The position numbers were made by a program, and so were the translations under genes. From Acidobacteriaceae bacterium (GTDB lineage Bacteria > Acidobacteriota > Terriglobia > Terriglobales > Acidobacteriaceae), in NCBI GenBank assembly GCA_030044455.1, contig JASHVU010000332.1, positions 1 through 7,219 on the forward strand: a stretch of DNA of 7,219 nucleotides, read 5' to 3'. The notes under the pieces were generated by a model. That model saw nothing but the letters and a program-made list of their open reading frames with translations. It did not search any database and was not told the origin of the DNA. Of this stretch, positions 1-5,619 are shown one piece after another (positions within the stretch are counted from its first letter, which is position 1; each line of letters opens with the position of its first letter).

Positions 1-884
1 GTGGATTCGTCGTAAGCCACGGCGGAGCGGTAGCCGTGGGGGAGAGTTTGGGATGGGTGCCAAGAGATGCCGCCGTCTCCCGAGTAATTAGCTGTGTTAG
101 CGGACGAATCAGGCTTCTTGAAATCCCCGCCCACAAGTACACCGACAGTGTCAGTTCGAAATGCGAATGAGAAAATCCCTGAATTCTGGTTATCGCCGAA
201 TGAGAACCCGATCCTGGCGATCGAGCCTCGGCAAGGTTCGCAGGTCGCCGTGCGTTCTTCGCGGAACACCGTGATGTAAGATCGCTTCGCTGTCCCTGAC
301 GCGAATCGAAGCGTGTACTTCCAGACGGGGTCAACCTGCGGCGTATTGACTATTTGCAAGACCGAATTGCTTGCGGCGAACGATCCCTCTCCGTGGTCGC
401 ACTTCCCCTGATACTTAGATTCGAGCCTCCCGCTGTTCCAGTTCCAGACCCGGGATTTCTTTCGCACTGAATCGCCGAGTACAAAAGCGTGATCGGCGTT
501 TTCTGCTTGGATTGAGTCCCAAAATCCGCTTGCATCCGGGTTCGTCGCAACCAGCTTCCAAGTCTGGCACCCATCCGTTGTCTTATACAGCCGCGACAGA
601 TCGCCGGTCCCGCTCGACATCACAATCGCAGTGTTCGCATCGAACGCTTGGATGCCGCGAAAGTCCAGCTTGTCTGCACCTGGAGGAACAGCGCACGGCT
701 GCCATTGATATCCTCCGTCTTCCGTCCGCAACACCGTTCCATTCGTCCCGCTGGCCCACGCTACCCCGCCGCCAACATTGTCAATGCCGCGCAAATCGGA
801 GGTCGTCCCCGAGTTCTCGATCTGCCACTGGGCGTGGAGCGCTCCGCATGTGACCAACGCAACCATCAATGCGGCGCGGGCCAT
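1..884 (-). CDS. Secreted Ycf48-like / BNR-repeat beta-propeller protein (partial, C-terminus beyond window)
   Basis: The minus-strand frame is open from 884 to the left edge, giving 294 codons with no stop. The ATG at 884 gives MARAALMVALVTCGALHAQ, a short signal peptide with likely cleavage after ALHA, so the protein should be exported. An in-frame ATG at 866 would shorten the signal peptide, so I prefer 884. Asp-box/BNR-like blades repeat along the chain: GTVLRTEDGGYQW, then LYKTTDGCQTW, then SGDGGISWHP near the edge. The visible end GYRSAVAYDE, and upstream GIFSFAFRTDSVGVLVGGDF, resemble the conserved C-terminal part of Ycf48/HCF136-like proteins of non-photosynthetic bacteria, often annotated as oxidoreductase or photosystem stability factor. 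In cyanobacteria Ycf48 assists photosystem II assembly; here the role is unknown and probably scaffold or binding. The gene is divergent from the sigma operon. Family fold is fairly sure, function is not. Confidence 0.8.
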   Translation of the reverse strand, partial: MARAALMVALVTCGALHAQWQIENSGTTSDLRGIDNVGGGVAWASGTNGTVLRTEDGGYQWQPCAVPPGADKLDFRGIQAFDANTAIVMSSGTGDLSRLYKTTDGCQTWKLVATNPDASGFWDSIQAENADHAFVLGDSVRKKSRVWNWNSGRLESKYQGKCDHGEGSFAASNSVLQIVNTPQVDPVWKYTLRFASGTAKRSYITVFREERTATCEPCRGSIARIGFSFGDNQNSGIFSFAFRTDTVGVLVGGDFKKPDSSANTANYSGDGGISWHPSQTLPHGYRSAVAYDES

Positions 885-900
885 CGGGCCCACGCGACAA

Positions 901-1013
901 CCGGGCTGGAGCCCGGCGCTACACCCCATCCGCTGCATACCGAACAGTGTAGGCCAAACAAAGCAAAGTAGCGCCGCGCTCCAGCGCGGTTGTACAACCG
1001 ATCTCCAGATCGG
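901..1013. repeat. Three related REP-like palindromes with covarying stems
   Basis: Three perfect 16-nt palindromes (7-bp arms, 2-nt centre) lie at 901-916, 974-989 and 998-1013. Read in one orientation they share the pattern CCGnnCTGGAGnnCGG, with variable positions GG/CC, CG/CG and AT/AT, so stem differences are compensated. The first is forward; the second and third are inverted. Each is followed, in its own orientation, by a similar 6-nt tail: CGCTAC (917-922), CGCTAC (reverse of 968-973) and TTGTAC (reverse of 992-997). The last two copies are joined by a 12-bp palindrome GGTTGTACAACC at 988-999, and a GCGCTAC at 1023-1029 forms an outer inverted pair with 968-974. They lie in the divergent intergenic region, 17 nt upstream of the Ycf48-like start. 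I believe similar palindromes are common between genes in Acidobacteriota, but that is from memory. Confidence 0.75.
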
Positions 1014-1046
1014 CAGTAACGCGCGCTACCCGCCCCTGCTCCCCCA

Positions 1047-1073
1047 GAACTTTTTTCTCCGTCAAAACGTAAA
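1047..1073 (+). promoter_or_regulatory. Possible ECF-type promoter of the sigma operon
   Basis: GAACTT at 1047-1052 matches the -35 element typical of ECF sigma factors (GAAC core). CGTAAA at 1068-1073 follows after 15 nt and resembles a CGT-type -10 element. The site lies 53 nt upstream of the sigma factor start, so it would fit autoregulation. It was judged by eye only; the T-rich stretch after GAAC makes chance matches likely. Confidence 0.3.
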
Positions 1074-1125
1074 TCTTTGCATCCCAGACCTCCGCCCTTT
1101 GCGGATTAGGAGACAGCAGCGATAT

Positions 1126-1644
1126 ATGAGCCGCGACTGGCAGCCGGACTTCGAAAAACTCGTTGACGAGCACCAGTCGATGGTCTTCTCGCTGGCGTTG
1201 CGTATGACTGGCGACCGCGGACTGGCGGAAGAGATTGCCCAGGATACTTTTCTGGCTTTGGACGGGAGTCTCGGCAAGATTGAGAGCCCGGAACACGCGC
1301 TGAACTGGCTGCGGCGAGTGGTGATGAACCGCTCAGCCGACGCCTTGCGGCGCCAGCGGGTGCGCGGCATGAATCTGTGGGTGGAGATGGATGAGAATTA
1401 CGGGGCGCTTCAGGAACAGCGAGGATCTCAGTTAGGTTCACGGCTGGAAGCCTTGCTGGAGACATTGCCTTCTCCACAGCGTGCGGCACTGGTGCTTCGC
1501 TACCAGGAGGGGCTGACGCCCGATGAAATTGCGGCGACGCTGGAGTCGCCGCTGGCCACGGTGAAAAGCAACCTGCAACGGGGATTGAAGCTGCTGCGGG
1601 CCAAGGCCGAGAGCCATTTGAAGGAGTACATTCGTGGAACCTGA
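1126..1644 (+). CDS. ECF-type RNA polymerase sigma factor (sigma-70 family)
   Basis: This 172-residue protein is the usual length of an extracytoplasmic-function sigma factor. Region 2 covers about residues 10-81 (FEKLVDEHQSMVFSLALRMT, then AEEIAQDTFLAL and NWLRRVVMNRSADALRRQR), which binds core polymerase and the -10 element. Region 4 covers about 108-161 (LETLPSPQRAALVLRYQEGL, then PDEIAATLESPLATVKSNL and RGLKLLR), a helix-turn-helix for the -35 element. The acidic linker of about 25 residues between them is short, and no extra C-terminal domain is present. I chose ATG 1126 because GGAG at 1109-1112 lies upstream (13 nt, somewhat long) and the family homology begins just after; the same frame stays open further upstream but runs through palindromic repeats. 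Its stop overlaps the GTG of the next gene, indicating translational coupling with its likely regulator. It probably directs transcription of this operon and others unknown. Confidence 0.93.
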   Translation: MSRDWQPDFEKLVDEHQSMVFSLALRMTGDRGLAEEIAQDTFLALDGSLGKIESPEHALNWLRRVVMNRSADALRRQRVRGMNLWVEMDENYGALQEQRGSQLGSRLEALLETLPSPQRAALVLRYQEGLTPDEIAATLESPLATVKSNLQRGLKLLRAKAESHLKEYIRGT

Positions 1645-1963
1645 GCCGATGGACAATTTTGAACGCGAGTTGCAGCAGGGGATGTTGCGATTGCCTGCGC
1701 CCTCGGGTTTGAAGCGCAAGATCATGGCGCGCAAGCAGGCTCGCGACGCCGAGAAGACGCACCGGCGCGTGGTCTTCTGGCAGCGTCTGGCAGCGAGCAT
1801 AGTGCTGTGCAGCGCGGTGGGCGGCGGCGTCGCCTGGCACAACATTCACGAACGGCGCAAAGGCGAGGCGGCGCGCGAACAGGTAATGGTGGCGCTGCGC
1901 ATCGCCGGACGGGCGCTCGACCAGATGAATGCGCAACTGGCGGAACACAATGATGGCAAGTAG
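1634..1963 (+). CDS. Small single-span membrane protein, probable anti-sigma factor
   Basis: A 109-residue protein starting at GTG 1634, inside the end of the sigma gene (11-nt overlap). AAGGAG at 1621-1626 sits 7 nt before this GTG, so it decides the start over the ATG at 1649. Residues 1-45 are charged and contain LPAPSGLKRKIMARKQ, similar in style to the segment just before the membrane helix of many anti-sigma factors. Residues about 47-68 (VVFWQRLAASIVLCSAVGGG and following) form one transmembrane helix, leaving a helical, charged tail of about 40 residues outside (REQVMVALRIAGRALDQMNA). No zinc-binding His/Cys cluster of the ZAS class is visible, so it is not a canonical anti-sigma. The role as membrane tether or inhibitor of the preceding sigma factor is inferred from position, topology and coupled translation. 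It could instead be a small structural partner of the exported proteins downstream. Confidence 0.7.
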   Translation: MEPEPMDNFERELQQGMLRLPAPSGLKRKIMARKQARDAEKTHRRVVFWQRLAASIVLCSAVGGGVAWHNIHERRKGEAAREQVMVALRIAGRALDQMNAQLAEHNDGK

Positions 1964-1976
1964 GAAAGGGAGATCG

Positions 1977-2585
1977 ATGAAGAGTTCAATTGTTGCAAAT
2001 CTGTTGGCAGGTGCCGCAGTTGTTTTCATGGCGCCGGCCTTTTCTGCGCCGGCGTTGGCGCAAACTACGGGCCTGCCCCTGCCATCAGCCGTTGAGAAGG
2101 AGCTTGAGGCCAAGGCCTCAAACGTAACCGAAGTCACGCTCGACAAAAACATGCTTGGATTTGCATCGAAGTTCCTGGACAAGAAGGACTCTGACCAGGC
2201 CAACGCCAAGCAGCTCATCCAGGGGCTGGATGGCATCTACGTACGCGACTACGAGTTCGACAAAGAGGGTCAGTACTCGCTCGAGGAAGTCGATAACCTG
2301 CGCAAGCAGTTTTCCGGCGGCGAGTGGGTGCCCATGGTGCACGTGCATGAAAAGAAGTCCGGCGAATCGACAGACATTCTGGCAAGGATGGTGAACGGCG
2401 AGTCGCGCGGCATGTTTATTCTGTCCGCCGAGCCCAAAGAGCTGACCATCGTGCTCATCCAGGGCCCCATCAAGATGGATCAGCTCGGCGAACTGGGCGG
2501 CATCGGCGGCCTTGGAGCGCTGGGCGACGTTGGCAAGACCGTAAAGAAGGCTGACAAGTCTGCAAGCAAAGGCGGTGGCGAATGA
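1977..2585 (+). CDS. Secreted DUF4252-like protein, first of a tandem pair
   Basis: A 202-residue exported protein of unknown function. ATG 1977 is preceded by the purine-rich GGAAAGGGAG (1963-1972) and begins 13 nt after the previous stop; an in-frame ATG at 1953 would add eight residues in front of the signal peptide and is less likely. Residues 1-28 form a signal peptide ending SAPALA before Gln29, a signal peptidase I type site with no lipobox cysteine. The core, about residues 54-170, has the DUF4252 look: LDKNMLGFASKFL, then LIQGLDGIYVRDYEFD, then WVPMVHVHEKKSGE, GESRGMFILSAEPKELTIVL and GPIKMDQL. The end is glycine-rich (LGGIGGLGALGDVG) and then lysine-rich. DUF4252 proteins have no known reaction; in several phyla they are lipoproteins or exported proteins near sigma factors. 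Its stop overlaps the next start as ATGA. Confidence 0.85.
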   Translation: MKSSIVANLLAGAAVVFMAPAFSAPALAQTTGLPLPSAVEKELEAKASNVTEVTLDKNMLGFASKFLDKKDSDQANAKQLIQGLDGIYVRDYEFDKEGQYSLEEVDNLRKQFSGGEWVPMVHVHEKKSGESTDILARMVNGESRGMFILSAEPKELTIVLIQGPIKMDQLGELGGIGGLGALGDVGKTVKKADKSASKGGGE

Positions 2586-3106
2586 GATTTCTGGCGGCAG
2601 TTGCAATCTGCGCAATCGTGCTGATGGTGCCGGTGGCCGTGCTGGCCGGCGGAGCGAACGGGTTCGACGGCGTGGTGACCACGCTCGAGCATCGTTACCA
2701 CGCGCACGCCACGCGCATTCCGTTTGTCGGCTTGATCAGCCTGGTAGCGCACAAGGCCACCAGCGGAGGCGTAGCCGGGTTGCACGTAGCTGAATTCGAC
2801 GACTTCAACCAGCAAGTGGACGGCGACGAGCTGAATAACATTGTTGCGGATAAGCTGGGCACTGGCTGGTCGCGCATGATTCGCGACACCAGCAAGCATG
2901 GCGCCGAGCAAACGCTCATCTTTACGCGCCCTGACGGCAATCGCATGGGGCTGTTTATCGTCGACCTCGACGGCCACGAGATGGACGTGGTGCAGATTTC
3001 GGTCGATCCCGATCATCTCAACCAGAGCATCGGCAAATACAAGCACCATGACGGCGATGGCGGTTCCGCGGATCACGACGACAACTCCGACGCCGACTCC
3101 GATTAG
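2582..3106 (+). CDS. Secreted DUF4252-like paralogue with Asp/His-rich tail, second of the pair
   Basis: A 174-residue protein whose ATG overlaps the preceding stop by four bases (ATGA), so translation is coupled. Residues 1-23 are a signal peptide (RFLAAVAICAIVLMVPVAVL, AGG). The core is collinear with the previous protein: GLHVAEFDDF matches GIYVRDYEFD, GWSRMIRDTSKHGAEQTLIF matches the WVPMVHVHEKKSGE segment, and GNRMGLFIVDLDGHEMDVVQ matches GESRGMFILSAEPKELTIVL, followed by DPDHLNQ against GPIKMDQL. I therefore read it as a diverged tandem duplicate. The last 20 residues hold eight Asp and three His (HHDGDGGSADHDDNSDADSD), an acidic tail that could bind divalent metal or simply be a disordered end. 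No enzyme motif is visible. It is the last gene of the operon; the next gene starts 180 nt on. Confidence 0.85.
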   Translation: MRFLAAVAICAIVLMVPVAVLAGGANGFDGVVTTLEHRYHAHATRIPFVGLISLVAHKATSGGVAGLHVAEFDDFNQQVDGDELNNIVADKLGTGWSRMIRDTSKHGAEQTLIFTRPDGNRMGLFIVDLDGHEMDVVQISVDPDHLNQSIGKYKHHDGDGGSADHDDNSDADSD

Positions 3107-3157
3107 TTCTCGTTACCGAAAGATCGCATCATAAATAGCACTGTCATCCGGAGCGAA

Positions 3158-3182
3158 ATTTGGCGTGTATTTTGCGCCAAAT
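3158..3182. other. Hairpin in the gap after the sigma operon
   Basis: ATTTGGCG (3158-3165) and CGCCAAAT (3175-3182) form an 8-bp perfect stem with a 9-nt loop, 52 nt after the operon's last stop. No run of T follows on either strand, so it is not a classical intrinsic terminator; it may still slow or protect the transcript end. It could also be a remnant of a repeat. Confidence 0.4.
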
Positions 3183-3286
3183 GGAGTCGATGGACCTGCG
3201 GTTGTCTTGAATGAATTGCCGCGCTTCGCAACGGGTCGGCGTATCACATCTCCACTCCCCATTACGCCATCTACACTGAATGCAGC

Positions 3287-4246
3287 ATGACCACTGCTGC
3301 CCATGCGCCGTTGCACTATCGCGGCCGCGTCGCTCCATCGCCCACCGGCTATCTCCACATCGGCCATGCACGCACTTTCCATGTTGCGTGGCAGCGCGCC
3401 CGCGATGCGAACGGCACGCTGGTCATGCGCATGGAAGATCTGGACGCCGAGCGCAGCCGCGCTGTTTACGCCGATGCGGCGTATGAGGATCTGCGTTGGC
3501 TCGGCATCGATTGGCAGGAGGGGCCAGACATCGGCGGGCCGTATACGCCGTACGAACAAAGCCGGCGCAACGATTTTTATTTTGCCGCATGGCGACATCT
3601 CTTTGCTGGCGGATTCATCTATCCCTGCCGCTGCTCGCGCAAAGACCTGGCCTCCGCGTTGAGCGCACCACACGAGGGCGCCGACCCCGACGATGAGCCC
3701 ATTTATCCTGGCACCTGCAGGCCCGGCACGTGCGGTCCCGCAGCACCACTAAATGAAGGAGCTTTTAAGACCTCGCTAGCCGGCGCAGATTTGACCGGCG
3801 CGGTGAACTGGCGATTCCGCGTCCCCGACGGCGAAGCCATCGAATTCATCGACGGCAATCTCGGCCCGAAACAGTTTGTGGCCGGCGTAGACTTCGGCGA
3901 TTTCCTCGTTTGGAGACGTGATGGCGAGCCGGGGTCCCCACGGACAGGTCTTCGTCCGTGGGGTGGTGGCGCTCCCAGTTATCAGCTCGCCTGCGTTGCC
4001 GATGACGCGGCCATGCACATCACTGAAGTCGTCCGCGGCGCCGACCTGCTCAAATCAACCGCCCGCCAGATCCTGCTCAATCGCGCGCTCGGCTACCGGT
4101 GTCCCGCATGGTTTCATTGCCGGCTGGTGACGGACGCAAATGGCAAGCGCCTGGCCAAACGCCACGAGGCGCTTAGCATTCGCGCGCTGCGCCAGCGGGG
4201 CGCGAGGCCGACGGAGCTGTTGAGCCTGGAGCCGTTTCAGAAATAG
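3287..4246 (+). CDS. gluQ: Glutamyl-Q tRNA(Asp) synthetase
   Basis: GluQ activates glutamate with ATP and attaches it to the queuosine at position 34 of tRNA(Asp), in the cytoplasm. The protein is 319 residues: a GluRS-type catalytic core without the anticodon-binding domain of GluRS. RVAPSPTG is at 14-21 and the class I HIGH motif at 24-27; the KMSKS-equivalent is KRLAKR at 287-292. The zinc site known from E. coli GluQ is preserved as Cys114, Cys116, Tyr140 and Cys144 (PCRCS, YPGTC). ITEVVRGADLL at 245-255 is also typical. ATG 3287 has no clear ribosome-binding site, but the homology begins a few residues later. Odd feature: residues 214-228 are an extra Gly/Pro/Arg-rich stretch within RDG...APSYQLA, encoded by a palindromic insert described separately. 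The gene is convergent with pirin and seems unrelated to the sigma operon. All active-site motifs are intact, so it is probably functional. Confidence 0.95.
   Translation: MTTAAHAPLHYRGRVAPSPTGYLHIGHARTFHVAWQRARDANGTLVMRMEDLDAERSRAVYADAAYEDLRWLGIDWQEGPDIGGPYTPYEQSRRNDFYFAAWRHLFAGGFIYPCRCSRKDLASALSAPHEGADPDDEPIYPGTCRPGTCGPAAPLNEGAFKTSLAGADLTGAVNWRFRVPDGEAIEFIDGNLGPKQFVAGVDFGDFLVWRRDGEPGSPRTGLRPWGGGAPSYQLACVADDAAMHITEVVRGADLLKSTARQILLNRALGYRCPAWFHCRLVTDANGKRLAKRHEALSIRALRQRGARPTELLSLEPFQK
3926..3970. repeat. 45-bp palindromic insert inside gluQ, in frame
   Basis: CCCCACGGAC (3936-3945) and GTCCGTGGGG (3954-3963) form a perfect 10-bp stem around an 8-nt loop. The pentamer TGGCG occurs at 3922-3926 and again at 3967-3971, exactly 45 nt apart. 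Removing 45 nt restores RDG-APSYQLA, the form expected for GluQ. The insert adds 15 residues (EPGSPRTGLRPWGGG) without a stop or frame change. I read it as a small palindromic repeat that landed in the gene, with a possible 5-bp target duplication. Confidence 0.65.
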
Positions 4247-4275
4247 AAAGAGCGCGACCCATTACAGTCGCGCTC
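4239..4275 (-). terminator. Intrinsic terminator of the pirin gene, possibly shared by gluQ
   Basis: GAGCGCGAC (4250-4258) and GTCGCGCTC (4267-4275) form a 9-bp GC-rich stem with an 8-nt loop. On the minus strand it is followed by TTTCTATTTCT, fitting an intrinsic terminator 12 nt after the pirin stop. On the plus strand it starts 3 nt after the gluQ stop but lacks an immediate T-run, so it works less clearly there. Confidence 0.7.
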
Positions 4276-4287
4276 CTGGCCGTACTT

Positions 4288-5211
4288 TCATTGTGACCTG
4301 TGCTTGATAAACTTCCCCGTCTGCAACTCCCGCATCGCCGTCTGCAGTTCAGCCTGCGTGTTCATCACAATCGGCCCGTACCACGCGACCGGCTCTTCGA
4401 GCGGCTTGCCGCTCACCAGCAAAAACCGGATCCCCTCAGGCCCGGCCTGCACCACGATCTCGTCGCCGCGGTCGAACAATACAAGCGAGTGGTTTTTCGC
4501 GTCGTACACCGGCTGCGCAGTGGCATCCACTGCCGATTCAGTCAGCACCGCCTGCGGAGCCGATGCATCGCTGAACGTGCCCGCACCCGCGAAGACGTAG
4601 GCGAAAGCGTTGCGCGTGGTTTCAACTTTGATGCGCTTCTTCTTGAACGGCGTCACACTGATGTCGACGTAGCGCGCGTCGACACCCATTCCCGTCGCCA
4701 CGCCTTCGACCGGTCCGGTCTTGCCCCAGAACTCGCCGCAGATAATGCGCGCCCTGGTGCCGTCATCCTCGGTCACCTCGGGGATCGCGCTTGAAGGAAT
4801 GTCCTGGTAGCGCGGATCGGTCATCTTCAGATGTGCCGGCAGGTTGGCCCAAAGCTGGAATCCGTGCATGCGCCCGCGCTCGTCGCCCTTCGGCATCTCC
4901 TGGTGCAGGATGCCGCTGCCGGCGGTCATCCACTGCACATCGCCGGCCGTCATGCGGCCCTTGTTGCCCAGGCTGTCGCCGTGCGCAACTTCACCGGCCA
5001 GTACGTAGGTGATGGTCTCAATGCCGCGGTGCGGATGCCACGGAAATCCCGCGAGATAGTCGGCCGGATTCTCGTTCCTGAAGTCGTCGAGCAACAGGAA
5101 TGGGTCGAACTCGTGCGTCTTTCCGAATCCGAAGGCGCGCTGCAGCTTAACGCCTGCGCCCTCAATGGTTGGTTTGGTCTGGTAAATCTCTTTCACGGCT
5201 CTAAGTGACAC
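4288..5211 (-). CDS. Pirin-family bicupin protein
   Basis: The 307-residue protein starts at GTG 5211, which has a perfect GGAGGT six bases upstream (5218-5223); the frame stays open a further 17 codons to an ATG at 5262 but that start has no such site and the extra residues do not look like pirin. The N-terminal cupin holds the iron-site residues His59, His61 (FPWHPHRGIET), His103 and Glu105 (GSGILHQEMP), matching the His/His/His/Glu set of human pirin. GDVQWMTAGSG and HGFQLWANLP are further family signatures. The C-terminal half carries the second cupin and ends in a WYGPIVMNT segment that is also characteristic. Pirins are cytoplasmic non-haem metal proteins; some bacterial and human members cleave quercetin in vitro, others act in regulation, so the substrate here is open. 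It is a single gene, convergent with gluQ. Confidence 0.94.
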   Translation of the reverse strand: MSLRAVKEIYQTKPTIEGAGVKLQRAFGFGKTHEFDPFLLLDDFRNENPADYLAGFPWHPHRGIETITYVLAGEVAHGDSLGNKGRMTAGDVQWMTAGSGILHQEMPKGDERGRMHGFQLWANLPAHLKMTDPRYQDIPSSAIPEVTEDDGTRARIICGEFWGKTGPVEGVATGMGVDARYVDISVTPFKKKRIKVETTRNAFAYVFAGAGTFSDASAPQAVLTESAVDATAQPVYDAKNHSLVLFDRGDEIVVQAGPEGIRFLLVSGKPLEEPVAWYGPIVMNTQAELQTAMRELQTGKFIKHRSQ

Positions 5212-5345
5212 GGTTGGACCTCCAGCGACTCCCGAATCGTAGCAGGGCTTCGGTTGAATCACATGGTTAATAGATGCGCGGGCGAGATATTCGTTGCAAC
5301 AGGTAATTTGACCCCTCCGCCGCCTTTCGGGTTCTCAGTGCCTCG

Positions 5346-5374
5346 TATCAGGCGCGAGTGTGCTCGCGCCGATA
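5346..5374. repeat. Strong GC-rich hairpin upstream of pirin
   Basis: GGCGCGAG (5351-5358) and CTCGCGCC (5363-5370) make a perfect 8-bp stem with a TGTG loop. TATC (5346-5349) and GATA (5371-5374) extend it by 4 bp past a bulged A at 5350. No T-run follows on either strand. It is probably another small palindromic repeat, or a structural part of the upstream pirin region. Confidence 0.55.
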
Positions 5375-5394
5375 AGGCTCCTGAGTCGAGTCAG

Positions 5395-5558
5395 GGTTTT
5401 ACAGACTGCGGAAAAACACATTGCGGGGCGCGAAATTCCAGAAGATCGTCCCTCAGGGGCTAAAGCCCTCATCGTTTTGTTGACGTTAGCGGCACGGATA
5501 AATCCGTGCCCTTTCAAAACTGCGGCTGCGATTGGATTTTTTCGCAGCCTGTTTAACC
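5395..5558. mobile_element. MITE-like 164-bp segment with imperfect terminal inverted repeats
   Basis: The left end (5395-5417) and the reverse complement of the right end (5536-5558) match at 18 of 23 positions by hand alignment, sharing ACAG, CTGCG and an A-run. Between them are two palindromes with a 2-nt AA centre: GGGCT-AA-AGCCC at 5457-5468 and a 9-bp-arm one at 5491-5510 (GGCACGGAT/ATCCGTGCC). There is no coding capacity. The layout suggests a non-autonomous element or compound repeat; no target duplication was identified, and no transposase is in the window. Confidence 0.5.
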
Positions 5559-5596
5559 CCTACAGGGTCGACCTCGCGTAAATTGCGTCGTTCACC

Positions 5597-5619
5597 GGAC
5601 TTTTCAGCAGCCCGTTACC
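5597..5619. repeat. Further copy of the inverted-repeat end, containing the VWFA stop codon
   Basis: This 23-nt stretch resembles the right end of the 5395-5558 element in the same orientation, with GGA, a T-run, then CAGCAGCCCGTTACC against CGCAGCCTGTTTAACC. The TAA stop of the minus-strand VWFA gene (5615-5617) falls inside it, so the repeat borders or supplies the gene end. Confidence 0.45.

Larger units (their letters stand above)
5212..5614. other. Non-coding region of about 400 bp with palindromes, no gene seen
   Basis: This gap lies upstream of pirin and downstream of the VWFA gene, both on the minus strand. It holds the pirin ribosome-binding site (5218-5223), a hairpin at 5346-5374, and a MITE-like segment at 5395-5558. 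Short open frames here look spurious, with low-complexity composition and no recognisable motif. A minus-strand promoter for pirin is expected between 5224 and 5340; TTGCAA at about 5294-5299 is a possible -35, but I see no convincing -10. Confidence 0.6.

Noticed and set aside
18..40. Inverted pair CCACGGC / GCCGTGG as a repeat like the gluQ insert
   Set aside because: It encodes the conserved HGYRSAVAY segment of the Ycf48-like protein, so coding constraint explains it; there is no sign of an insertion.
901..1013. CRISPR array
   Set aside because: The units are short palindromes in mixed orientation with uneven spacing (57 nt, then 8 nt), with no constant direct repeats or regular spacers.
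778..1125. Upstream in-frame extension of the sigma factor gene to an ATG at 778
   Set aside because: It would run antisense through the Ycf48-like gene and across the palindromes, its residues do not resemble a sigma factor, and the 172-residue form from 1126 is already full length.
1999..2003. Lipoprotein signal in the first DUF4252-like protein
   Set aside because: No cysteine lies at the end of the signal peptide; the APALA-Q site points to signal peptidase I.
1106..2236. Long minus-strand open frame opposite the sigma operon
   Set aside because: It is a shadow of GC-rich coding sequence, with low-complexity composition and no domain, and overlaps well-supported genes on the other strand.
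4300..5208. Plus-strand open frames opposite the pirin gene
   Set aside because: Their translations are Arg/His/Pro-rich shadow sequence, while the minus strand carries a complete pirin with all four metal ligands.
5332..5581. Small plus- and minus-strand open frames in the gap upstream of pirin
   Set aside because: They lie over palindromic repeats, lack ribosome-binding sites and recognisable motifs, and several overlap each other on both strands.
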